Below the pieces are notes generated by a model that was not told the origin of the DNA, did not search any database, and saw nothing but the letters and a program-made list of their open reading frames with translations. A stretch of DNA of 7,877 bases from Spirochaetota bacterium (lineage in GTDB: Bacteria > Spirochaetota > Spirochaetia > Treponematales > UBA12059). The DNA lies in contig JAKLIU010000092.1 of the NCBI GenBank assembly GCA_022709445.1, forward strand, positions 1 through 7,877, given 5' to 3'. Positions 1-6,679 of this stretch are shown here, one piece after another. Made by a program: the position numbers and the translations under genes. The stretch's first letter is position 1, and every line of letters begins with the position of its first letter.

Positions 1-42
1 CGGCGGCGCTCATGCGCTATGATCCGCCCGAGGCGGTACGGC

Positions 43-372
43 ATGAAGGACGGACGGGGAGGCGGCAGGTCCGCCCAGGAACGCTTGTACGACGAGGCCC
101 TGGATGCCTGGGAGGAGCGTGCGCCGGGCGACTGGCGCGGCGCGATGGGGGACGGGTTGCTCGACCCGGAGTACCTGGAGCGCCTGGCCAACGCGCGCAT
201 GCCCTTCGGCAAGCACGCGGGCATGCTGCTCATCGACCTGCCCGAGGCCTACGTGCTCTGGTTCTCCCGCGTCGGGTGGCCGCGCAACGAGACGGGCAGG
301 CTCCTTGCCTCGCTGTACGCGGTCAAGGAGAACGGGCTGGAACCCCTCCTGCGTCCCCTGGTCAGGCCGTGA
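43..372 (+). CDS. Small DUF3820/QSregVF_b-like protein with N-terminal extension
   Basis: The 109-residue product has two parts. The first ~50 residues are charged and Gly/Arg-rich at the start, with a probable helix (ERLYDEALDAWEER). The C-terminal ~55 residues match my memory of the DUF3820 family (Pfam QSregVF_b, as in E. coli YpeB). Matching features are the opening MPFGKHAG, then LIDLPEAYVLWF, a GRLLA segment and the closing NGLEPLLRPL. Family members are usually only about 70-80 residues and of unknown biochemical role; the quorum-sensing virulence-factor name comes from Pseudomonas. No signal peptide or membrane segment is visible. I chose the ATG at 43 because GAGG lies at 30-33, nine bases upstream. 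An in-frame ATG at 19 would add eight residues but has no visible ribosome binding site. The gene lies 111 bases before the HPt gene on the same strand; a shared job is not evident. Confidence 0.8.
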   Translation: MKDGRGGGRSAQERLYDEALDAWEERAPGDWRGAMGDGLLDPEYLERLANARMPFGKHAGMLLIDLPEAYVLWFSRVGWPRNETGRLLASLYAVKENGLEPLLRPLVRP

Positions 373-413
373 GCGCCCGGTCACCGGCAGTGTCGTCCGC
401 GCACCCTTCCTCT

Positions 414-449
414 CTGGGAATCCGCCTTCGCATGCGCGATACTGGGAAT
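414..449 (+). repeat. 8-base direct repeat and palindrome upstream of the HPt gene
   Basis: CTGGGAAT occurs at 414-421 and again at 442-449, 28 bases apart start to start. An 8-base palindrome, CGCATGCG, sits between them at 429-436. The repeats lie 35-70 bases before the HPt start, where an operator or upstream activator site could be. No convincing -35/-10 promoter pair was found here; GATACT at 438-443 is the nearest to a -10 box. The pattern is visible in the sequence, its function is inference, and an 8-base repeat could arise by chance. Confidence 0.3.
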
Positions 450-483
450 GCGACGGGCCGTGGTGCCCGCACGGAGGGTGACC

Positions 484-852
484 ATGTCCGGTGACGTCCC
501 GGAACCCGGGGAGGCTTTCGAGCTGGAACCGCTCCTCGACCGCCTGGGCGGGGACGCCGAACTGGTGCGCGAGATGGCAGCGCTCTACCTCCAGGACAAG
601 GATGCCACGCTGAAGACCATGCGCGAGCTGGCCGCCGCGCGCGACGGGACCGAGCTGGCCGTCCGCGTCCATGCCCTCAAGGGCGTCGCCCTCAACTTCG
701 AGTGCCCGGGTCTCAGGCTGGTCGCGGCCAGCGCGGAACGGGCCCTGGTCGCGGGACGGCTGGAAACGGCACTGGCCCTGCTTCCCGCCGTCGAGCGCGA
801 GGCCGAGGCCCTGGCCGATTCCCTCAGGCGTTACCTGGCCTCAGCCACCTGA
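484..852 (+). CDS. Stand-alone HPt (histidine phosphotransfer) protein
   Basis: The 122-residue protein is built almost wholly of one Hpt domain. HPt proteins carry phosphoryl groups between receiver domains of hybrid histidine kinases and response regulators in the cytoplasm. Helices are predicted at about residues 13-21, 24-53, 55-90 and 92-119, consistent with the four-helix Hpt bundle. The key motif is HALKG, with the phospho-accepting His at residue 63 followed by the usual Lys and Gly; a Val stands where Ser/Ala is common. No kinase, receiver or effector domain is fused, and no partner kinase is in the window, so it is an orphan whose pathway is unknown. The start at 484 is chosen because GGAGG at 473-477 lies six bases upstream. 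The in-frame ATG at 448 would add 12 residues outside the domain. It converges with the sugar operon and is probably unrelated to it. Confidence 0.88.
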   Translation: MSGDVPEPGEAFELEPLLDRLGGDAELVREMAALYLQDKDATLKTMRELAAARDGTELAVRVHALKGVALNFECPGLRLVAASAERALVAGRLETALALLPAVEREAEALADSLRRYLASAT

Positions 853-865
853 AGGCGTCACCGGA

Positions 866-881
866 CGGGGGCGAGCCCCCG
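866..881. terminator. Short GC hairpin between convergent genes
   Basis: CGGGGG (866-871) pairs with CCCCCG (876-881) around a CGAG tetraloop. This lies within the 30 bases between the HPt stop and the second GH94 stop. The position between converging genes suits a bidirectional transcription end. No T-run follows on either strand, so it is not a canonical intrinsic terminator, and a 6-bp stem is modest. Confidence 0.4.
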
Positions 882-882
882 A

Positions 883-3303
883 TCAGCTTCCGCGTCCCTG
901 CCCGGTCGCCGGCAGCGTGACCAGCAGCTCGACGGACGGATTGCCCCTGAAGGCGGACAGCGGCACCAGGCTGCCGGGCAGCGCGGTCCCGTCGACGGAC
1001 ATGGACCGCTCCCCGCCCCGGCGTACCGTGACGCGGAACTCCGTGCCGCGGAAACGCCGGATCGCCGTGAAGCCCCCCAGGCTCGCGGGCAGGGCCGGGT
1101 CGACCAGGAGCCCGTCCATGGAAGGGCGTATCCCCAGCATCCGTTCCACGGCCGCCACCCAGGCCCAGCTGGCCGTGCCGGTGAGCCAGGAATTCCTGGC
1201 CAGGCCGAACTCCGGGTGGTCGTCGCCCAGCACGTTCTGGGCGAAGACGTAGGGCTCGGCGCGGTAGCGCGCCGGCTCGTCCCGCCAGGTGAGCGGGTTG
1301 ATGCGCCTGAAGAGTTCCCAGGCCCTGTCCGGCTCCCCGCGCAGGCAGGCGGCCATGACGGCCCATGGGTTGGTGTGCAGGAAGATGCCGCCGTTCTCCT
1401 TGGCGCCTGGCGGGTAGGTGGACACCCCGCCCACATCCGGGTCGTAACCGCGGTAGCAGGGCCACATGAGCTTGACGCCCCGGGGCGTCAGGAGGAGACG
1501 GTCGTGGGCTTCCATCGCCAGGTTCGCGCGTTCCTCCGTGGCGAAGCCGGCGATCACCGGCCAGCTCTGGGCGTAGGTGAAGATGCGCCCGTCCGAGGAG
1601 GCCGAGCCGATGGCCGTCCCGTCCGCCGTGAAGTAGGCCGCGTACCACGACCCGTCCCAGGCCGCCGATTCGAAGCGGGCCTTCATGTCCGCGTGCATGG
1701 CCTCCAGGCGCGCCGCTCCTTCGCTGTCGCCGGTCGAACGGTAGAGATCGGCCAGCTGGAGGGCCACCCAACCGAAGAGGCAGGCGCAGAGGCAGGACTC
1801 GGCGCCTGCGGCCAGGTTGATGGTATCGTTCCAGTCGGCGTACCCCAGGAGGGGCAGGCCGTGCGACCCGGCGTGCTCCAGGGTGAAGGCCAGGGCGCGT
1901 TCCAGGTGATCGCGCACGCTGGCCTCGCCGGAAAACGCGTCCGGCCGGTCGCGCCAGGGCGCTGTCCGGTCCAGGAAGCCAGCGTCGCCGGTTTCGCGGA
2001 CCAGGGCGCAGGCCGCGGCCACCGCCCACAGGTGGTCGTCCCCGTACCAGGATGGGCGGTCGGCCATCTCGGCCGCGTCGCCGGTGGACGGCTCGAGGGT
2101 CAGCGGGTTGAACTGGTGCCAGGCCGATCCGTCGCTCCGCTGGAAGGACAGGAGCCTCAGGAGGAAGGAGGCGGCATCCTCGGGATCCTGGGGTATCCAG
2201 GCCAGCAGGTCCTGGCAGGAATCGCGGAAGCCAATGCCCCTGGCCCCGTAACCGGTCTGGTACGTGGACAGGTAGCGGGACCAGGTGCGGGTGGCCTTGC
2301 ACTGGCGGGGCAGGAGCGTCCCCACCAGGTCCGCAAAGTCCGGGTCCGGCAGGTCCACGGAGAGGAAGGCGCGTCGCCCGCGGTCGGATCCTTCCAGCCG
2401 CGCGAGAGCCGCCTCCGTCATGCCCGGCGCGGACAGGCGGTCGACCGCTTCCCGCGCTGCCTGCCTGGTGTCCGCCCGGCCCAGGAAGGTCCTGAAGCGG
2501 AAGGACCCGCCCGGGGCCAGGCTGCCGGCCCGCAGCATGAGGGCTGCGATCGGGTCTCCGCGCGCTGCGATGCCGCAGGGCAGTTCGTCTCCGGACAGGG
2601 ACAGGGGGGCGGCCCAGGAGCCGTAGCCCCCGTCGCCCAGGAAGGCGTCGCGCCTGGTCTCCCAGGACGAGGCGGGCACGGAGGCGCAGAAGACGCTGAA
2701 CGGGCCGTCCTTGCGCATGTAGGGGTACTGGAGCACGAGGACCCGGCCGTCGGGGAGGCGTTCCACCTCGGACATCATGGTCTGCGGCACCCAGTCGGCG
2801 TTGGTCAGCTGCTTGGACGCGTCGAAGTGCGAGAAGCGCACCGCGGGCACGGCATCCACGCGCAGGGGTACCGCGCCCTCGTTCGCGATGCGGACCTCCC
2901 GCACCATGAAGGATTCGCCCTCGGGTATGAAGACCGTCGCCTCGTAGCGGAGGCCGTGCAGGCGGGAGACGTAGCGCGACAGGCCCGGGCCCACGCGGCA
3001 CTCGTAGGAGTCGGGTTCGGTCGCGGAGGGCAGGCCGTGCGGGCAGGCCAGCAGGGCGTCCCCGCCTTCGCGGGCGATGCGCAGGTACATGGCCTCGGGG
3101 CCCATCTCTCCGGGGGCGCCGTTGGGCGGCAGGTAGGTGACGCGCTCGGTGGCCGGGTCCCCCGCGCAGAGCAGGGCCGCGCCGGCCTGGTCGACGTAGC
3201 CGCCGAAACGCAGGTCGCCCAGGTAGTTGATCCAGGGCGCGGGAGTCCGGGGCGTGGTCACCAGGTATTCGCCGGTCTCACGGTCGAAGCGTCCCGCGCT
3301 CAT
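883..3303 (-). CDS. GH94 glycoside phosphorylase, substrate unresolved
   Basis: The 806-residue protein has the full length and layout of GH94 phosphorylases: an N-terminal beta-sandwich domain (about 1-280), a helical linker, an (alpha/alpha)6 catalytic barrel (about 330-720) and a short C-terminal beta region. Such enzymes cleave a beta-linked oligosaccharide with phosphate, giving glucose 1-phosphate. Residues equivalent to those known in cellobiose phosphorylase are present. They are Arg343 in WSRYLS, Arg355 and Asp361 in ARGIGFRD, the general acid Asp493 in ADWND, and phosphate-site His643 in GIFLHTN with Thr708-Gly709 in SWLTGT. The stretch after ADWND (TINLAAGAES) differs from cellobiose phosphorylase, and Cys504, Cys506 and Cys508 follow closely. 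The start at 3303 gives an ATGA overlap with the upstream phosphorylase, with AGGGG at 3312-3316 eight bases before it, so translation is probably coupled. Candidate activities include cellodextrin, laminaribiose, sophorose-type or cellobionic acid phosphorolysis; I cannot choose. No signal peptide is seen, so it is presumably cytoplasmic. Confidence 0.9.
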   Translation of the reverse strand: MSAGRFDRETGEYLVTTPRTPAPWINYLGDLRFGGYVDQAGAALLCAGDPATERVTYLPPNGAPGEMGPEAMYLRIAREGGDALLACPHGLPSATEPDSYECRVGPGLSRYVSRLHGLRYEATVFIPEGESFMVREVRIANEGAVPLRVDAVPAVRFSHFDASKQLTNADWVPQTMMSEVERLPDGRVLVLQYPYMRKDGPFSVFCASVPASSWETRRDAFLGDGGYGSWAAPLSLSGDELPCGIAARGDPIAALMLRAGSLAPGGSFRFRTFLGRADTRQAAREAVDRLSAPGMTEAALARLEGSDRGRRAFLSVDLPDPDFADLVGTLLPRQCKATRTWSRYLSTYQTGYGARGIGFRDSCQDLLAWIPQDPEDAASFLLRLLSFQRSDGSAWHQFNPLTLEPSTGDAAEMADRPSWYGDDHLWAVAAACALVRETGDAGFLDRTAPWRDRPDAFSGEASVRDHLERALAFTLEHAGSHGLPLLGYADWNDTINLAAGAESCLCACLFGWVALQLADLYRSTGDSEGAARLEAMHADMKARFESAAWDGSWYAAYFTADGTAIGSASSDGRIFTYAQSWPVIAGFATEERANLAMEAHDRLLLTPRGVKLMWPCYRGYDPDVGGVSTYPPGAKENGGIFLHTNPWAVMAACLRGEPDRAWELFRRINPLTWRDEPARYRAEPYVFAQNVLGDDHPEFGLARNSWLTGTASWAWVAAVERMLGIRPSMDGLLVDPALPASLGGFTAIRRFRGTEFRVTVRRGGERSMSVDGTALPGSLVPLSAFRGNPSVELLVTLPATGQGRGS

Positions 3304-5780
3304 GCCGGCCGCCCCTGGTCCGGCATCCGGCCGGCCGTCCGGCCATGGCGGACGGCCCTGACGCGGTGGACGCCGCCGTCGCCCGGGGGCGCGACCAGGG
3401 AGCCGGCGATCGGGCGACCGTCCAGTTCCAGGGCCAGGCTGCCGTCTCCCCCGGGCTCCTGCAGGTACTCGATCAGGAAGCGGTCTCCCCTGAAGCGCCG
3501 CTCGGCCCTGAAGCCGCCCATGCCGGGGGGGAGGGCCGGGTCGACGCGGAGGCCGCCAAGCTCCGGCCTGATGCCCAGGATCCACTGGCTGGCCGCGACG
3601 AAGGCCCAGGCAGCCGTGCCGGTCAGCCAGGAGTTCTTGGCTTCGCCGAAGCTGGGCGCGTCGCGGCCGGCGACCATCTGGGAGTAGACGTAGGGTTCCA
3701 GCCCGTGGCGCTCCTGGGCGTCGCCCAGGAAGGCGGGACAGAGTTTCCCGAAGAGTTCCCAGGCGCGCTCCGGCCTGCCGTTCGCGGCCTCCGCGATGAT
3801 GATCCATGGGTTGGAGTGGCAGAAGATCCCGGCGTTCTCCTTGTATCCCGGCGGGTAGCTGGAGATCTCGCCCAGGTCCGGGTCGTAGGAGCGGTAGGCC
3901 GGCTGGACCAGCATGAGCCCGCGCTCGGTCTCCAGGCGATCGCGCACGGAATCCAGGGCCATGACCGGCCAGCCCCGTTCCCGGCCCAGCCCGGACCAGG
4001 CCAGGAAGCCCTGGGGCTCGATGAAGATGCTGCCCTCGGCGCAGGAGGCGGAACCGATCTCCTTGCCCGATGAATCCCAGGCGCGCTTCCACCAGGCGCC
4101 GTCCCACGCGTGCCGCGTCAGTGCGCGTTCCACGCCGGCGGTCAGGGTCTCGGCCTCTGCGGCCAGCCCGGGATCGCCGGCCAGGCGCGCGAGCGCCGCG
4201 AACTCCGGCCCCAGGAGCGATACCAGGCCCGCGATCATGACGCTCTCCGCGACGGGGCCGTCCGCCGGCCCGGTGGTCTGGAAGGACTCGTCCGGCGTGC
4301 GCGAGTGGCAGTTGAGGTTGAGGCAGTCATTCCAGTCGGCCCGGCCTATGAGCGGCAGGCCGTGCGGACCCGTGCGTCCGGCGGCCCGGGAAAAGGCCAG
4401 CCCCAGGTGCCGAAGGAGGGGCGCGGCGTTGGCCGGGTCGTTGTCGAAGGGGACGCTCTCCCGGAGGATCGCCAGGTCGCCGGTTTCCTTGACGTAGGCC
4501 AGGGCGGCGTAGACCAGCCACAGCGGGTCGTCGTTGAAGCCCGAGCCTATGTCGTGGTTGCCCCGCTTGCTCAGGCTCTGGTACTGGTGGAAGGCGCTTC
4601 CGTCGGGCAGCTGGGTCGCCGCCAGGTCCAGGATGCGCAGGCGCGCGGCCGCGGGCATCATGTGCGCCATGCCGGCTATGTCCTGGTTGCTGTCCCTGAA
4701 GCCCATGCCGCGGCCTATGCCCGACTCGAAGGAGGAGGCGCTGCGCGACACGCGGAAGGTGGTGAAGCACTGGTACTGGTTCCACACGTTCAGCGAGCGG
4801 TCCAGGCGCGGCTCCCCCGAGTCCACGCGGAAGGACGAGAGCGTGTCGTCCCAGAACGACGACAACTCCGCCATAGCGGCGCGGACCAGCCCCGGCGTGC
4901 CGTAGCGCGCGACCAGTGCGTCCATGCCCGATCGGTTCACCCCGCCACCGGGCAGGAATTTTTCCGACTCGTGCAGTTCAACGTAGCCCAGGACGAACAC
5001 GAGCTCGCGCTCCTCGCCGGGAGCCAGCTCCAGGTCCAGGCGCTGCGAGGCGACCGGCGCCCAGCCGTGGGCCGTCGAGTTCCGCGAGGTTCCCGCCAGC
5101 ACCGTCTCCGGGGCGGACAGGCTCCCGTGGGCGCCCGCGAAGGCGGCGCGATCCGTGTCGAAGCCGTCGGGCGTCCGCGAGCACGAGTAGAAGGCGTAGT
5201 GATTGCGGCGTTCGCGGAACTCCGTCAGGTGCATGATGGACTTGCCGCCGTCGGCGACCTGCACCTCGCCGGTGGACCAGTTGCGCTGGAAGTTGGTCAT
5301 GTCGTCCCAGGCGTTCCACAGGCAGAACTCCGCGTAGGACCAGAGCGACACCCGCTTGCTCGCGGCGCCGCGGTTGCGCAGGACGACCATGTGCAGCTCG
5401 CAGCTCGCGCCGACCGGCGACAGGACGGTCAGCTCGGAGGCCAGGCCCCCGCGCTCGGCGGAGATCACCGAGTAGCCCAGGCCGTGCCGGCACGACCACG
5501 AGTCGAGCTCCGCGCGGACCGGCGCCCAGCCGGGGCTCCACAGGGAGTCGCCGTCCTTCACGTAGAACCAGCGCCCCAGTGAGTCGGCGGGCTGGTCGTT
5601 GTAGCGGTAGCGCGTGATGCGCCTGAGCCGGGCGTCCCGGTGCCAGCAGTAGCCCCCGCCGGTCGCGGAGACTATGCCGGTGAAGTCGCCGGTGCCCAGG
5701 TAGTTGATCCAGGGATGCGGGGTCCGGGGCGTCGTGATGACGTACTCCCTGCGCGCGTCGTCGTACTGTCCGAATTCCAT
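3300..5780 (-). CDS. cbp: Cellobiose phosphorylase (GH94)
   Basis: The 826-residue cytoplasmic enzyme is predicted to convert cellobiose plus phosphate into alpha-D-glucose 1-phosphate and glucose. It resembles the Cellulomonas (Cellvibrio) gilvus enzyme, as I remember it, from end to end, including the opening EYVITTPRTPHPWINYLG. Active-site residues align at steady offsets: Arg346 (R351 in C. gilvus), Arg357 and Asp363 in GRGMGFRD (R362, D368), general acid Asp485 in ADWND (D490), His655 in GIFCHSN (H666) and Thr720-Gly721 in SWLTGT (T731, G732). The acceptor-side loop after the catalytic Asp (LNLNCHSRTPDESFQTT) also has the cellobiose phosphorylase form, which supports the substrate call. 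The last ~16 residues form an Arg-rich tail that the C. gilvus protein lacks. The gene starts 5 bases after the MalG-like permease stop, with AAGGA inside the end of that gene as ribosome binding site. Its own stop overlaps the next phosphorylase start. Confidence 0.94.
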   Translation of the reverse strand: MEFGQYDDARREYVITTPRTPHPWINYLGTGDFTGIVSATGGGYCWHRDARLRRITRYRYNDQPADSLGRWFYVKDGDSLWSPGWAPVRAELDSWSCRHGLGYSVISAERGGLASELTVLSPVGASCELHMVVLRNRGAASKRVSLWSYAEFCLWNAWDDMTNFQRNWSTGEVQVADGGKSIMHLTEFRERRNHYAFYSCSRTPDGFDTDRAAFAGAHGSLSAPETVLAGTSRNSTAHGWAPVASQRLDLELAPGEERELVFVLGYVELHESEKFLPGGGVNRSGMDALVARYGTPGLVRAAMAELSSFWDDTLSSFRVDSGEPRLDRSLNVWNQYQCFTTFRVSRSASSFESGIGRGMGFRDSNQDIAGMAHMMPAAARLRILDLAATQLPDGSAFHQYQSLSKRGNHDIGSGFNDDPLWLVYAALAYVKETGDLAILRESVPFDNDPANAAPLLRHLGLAFSRAAGRTGPHGLPLIGRADWNDCLNLNCHSRTPDESFQTTGPADGPVAESVMIAGLVSLLGPEFAALARLAGDPGLAAEAETLTAGVERALTRHAWDGAWWKRAWDSSGKEIGSASCAEGSIFIEPQGFLAWSGLGRERGWPVMALDSVRDRLETERGLMLVQPAYRSYDPDLGEISSYPPGYKENAGIFCHSNPWIIIAEAANGRPERAWELFGKLCPAFLGDAQERHGLEPYVYSQMVAGRDAPSFGEAKNSWLTGTAAWAFVAASQWILGIRPELGGLRVDPALPPGMGGFRAERRFRGDRFLIEYLQEPGGDGSLALELDGRPIAGSLVAPPGDGGVHRVRAVRHGRTAGRMPDQGRPA
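3333..3357 (-). promoter_or_regulatory. 9-bp inverted repeat near the phosphorylase-phosphorylase junction
   Basis: GGCCGTCCG (3333-3341) and CGGACGGCC (3349-3357) are perfect complements with a 7-base spacer. In the minus-strand mRNA this hairpin lies within the last codons of the cellobiose phosphorylase gene. It sits 16 bases before the AGGGG ribosome binding site of the second GH94 gene. It could pace ribosomes or affect coupled translation of the downstream gene; that role is inference, and GC-rich coding DNA makes chance stems fairly common. Confidence 0.35.
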
Positions 5781-5785
5781 GGTGC

Positions 5786-6679
5786 TTATTCCTTCACGGC
5801 GCCCTTGGTCAGGCCCTCGATGATGTGTTTCTGCAGTGTCGTGAACAGCACGAGCACCGGGATGGAGACCACGATGCAGGCGGCCATCATGCCGCCCCAG
5901 CGCGCCTGGTTGGTCGTGATGTATTCCATGAGCCCGAGCGAGACGGTCTTGGTGTCGCCGCCGGTGAGCACCGACGCGAAGAGCATCTCGTTCCAGGCCA
6001 TGATGAAGGCGAAGATGCCGACGGAGATCGCTCCGGGCTTGACCACGGGCAGGATGATCCTGAACACGATGCCCGCGCGCCCGCAGCCGTCCACCAGGGC
6101 CTGCTCGTCCAGGGACTTGGGTATGGTGTCCAGGTAGCCCTTCATCATCAGGATGCAGAAGGGCAGGGCGAAGCTGGTGTAGGTGATGATCATGCCCCAG
6201 TAGGTGTCCCGCATGGGAATCCCGGTGATGCGCGTCACCAGGTTGAAGAGCACGAAGTACGGTATGAGGAACGCGATGCCCGGGAACATCTGCGTGGAGT
6301 ACACGGTGAGCTCGTACAGCTTGCGGCCGCGGAAATCCAGGCGCGACAGGGCGTACGCGGCGAAGAGGCTGATGAGTATGGCGAACACCATGGTGCCGCC
6401 GGAGATGATCAGGCTGTTCTTGAGGTAGTCCAGCATGGGGACGGTCTTGTTGATCTTGGCGTAGTTCTCCAGCGTGGGCTGGCGCGGTATCAGGGTGGGC
6501 TCCATGCCCTCCTTGGTGTAGTCCGCCGACTGTATCTCTATGGTCCGCTTGAAGCTTCCCGACACCATCCAGAGGTAGGGGAAGAGCACGGTGGCCACCA
6601 CCAGGCAGACGGCCAGCGCGAACAGGATCTTGCCTGCGGGGGACAGGTCCCCGGGCGCGCGGTGCGTGCGGCGCTTCAT
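5786..6679 (-). CDS. Sugar ABC transporter permease, MalG-like (CUT1)
   Basis: This 297-residue inner-membrane protein is one of two pore-forming subunits of a binding-protein-dependent sugar importer. Six hydrophobic segments can be placed at about 17-39, 88-112, 126-148, 160-182, 214-236 and 264-282. The EAA loop that docks on the ATPase reads EQALVDG at 192-198, with the conserved Gly at 203 and ILP at 209-211. The ~45-residue periplasmic stretch after the first segment and the C-terminal HIIEGLTKGAVKE are typical of MalG-type CUT1 permeases. The start at 6679 overlaps the partner permease stop by ATGA, and AGGAG lies just upstream. Open reading continues far upstream in this frame but carries no permease features. 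The likely substrate is cellobiose or a short beta-glucan, inferred only from the phosphorylases downstream. No ATPase gene accompanies the permeases in this window. Confidence 0.93.
   Translation of the reverse strand: MKRRTHRAPGDLSPAGKILFALAVCLVVATVLFPYLWMVSGSFKRTIEIQSADYTKEGMEPTLIPRQPTLENYAKINKTVPMLDYLKNSLIISGGTMVFAILISLFAAYALSRLDFRGRKLYELTVYSTQMFPGIAFLIPYFVLFNLVTRITGIPMRDTYWGMIITYTSFALPFCILMMKGYLDTIPKSLDEQALVDGCGRAGIVFRIILPVVKPGAISVGIFAFIMAWNEMLFASVLTGGDTKTVSLGLMEYITTNQARWGGMMAACIVVSIPVLVLFTTLQKHIIEGLTKGAVKE

Noticed and set aside
1..13. Possible minus-strand gene start (ATG at 13 reading left)
   Set aside because: Only four codons fall in the window and no ribosome binding site is evident, so nothing can be claimed.
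377..387. CCGGTCACCGG palindrome after the DUF3820-like stop as a terminator
   Set aside because: The arms are separated by a single base, so they cannot form a hairpin loop, and no T-run follows. It could at most be a protein-binding site.
824..3001. 725-codon minus-strand open frame overlapping the second GH94 gene
   Set aside because: It is a shifted frame of the real gene, very rich in Arg, Gly and Pro, with no motif.
1216..3687. Very long open frame on the plus strand opposite the two GH94 genes (823 codons)
   Set aside because: It lies wholly antisense to genes with clear family motifs. Its composition is repetitive in Gly, Val, Arg and Ala with no recognisable domain, as expected from GC-biased third positions on the minus strand.
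3304..4107. Upstream continuation of the second GH94 reading frame inside the cellobiose phosphorylase gene
   Set aside because: It is open only because stops are rare in this frame. It has no GH94 features, and the ATG at 3303 starts exactly at the conserved family N-terminus with a ribosome binding site.
4110..5582. 490-codon plus-strand open frame opposite the cellobiose phosphorylase
   Set aside because: It is an antisense shadow of a strongly supported gene with low-complexity composition.
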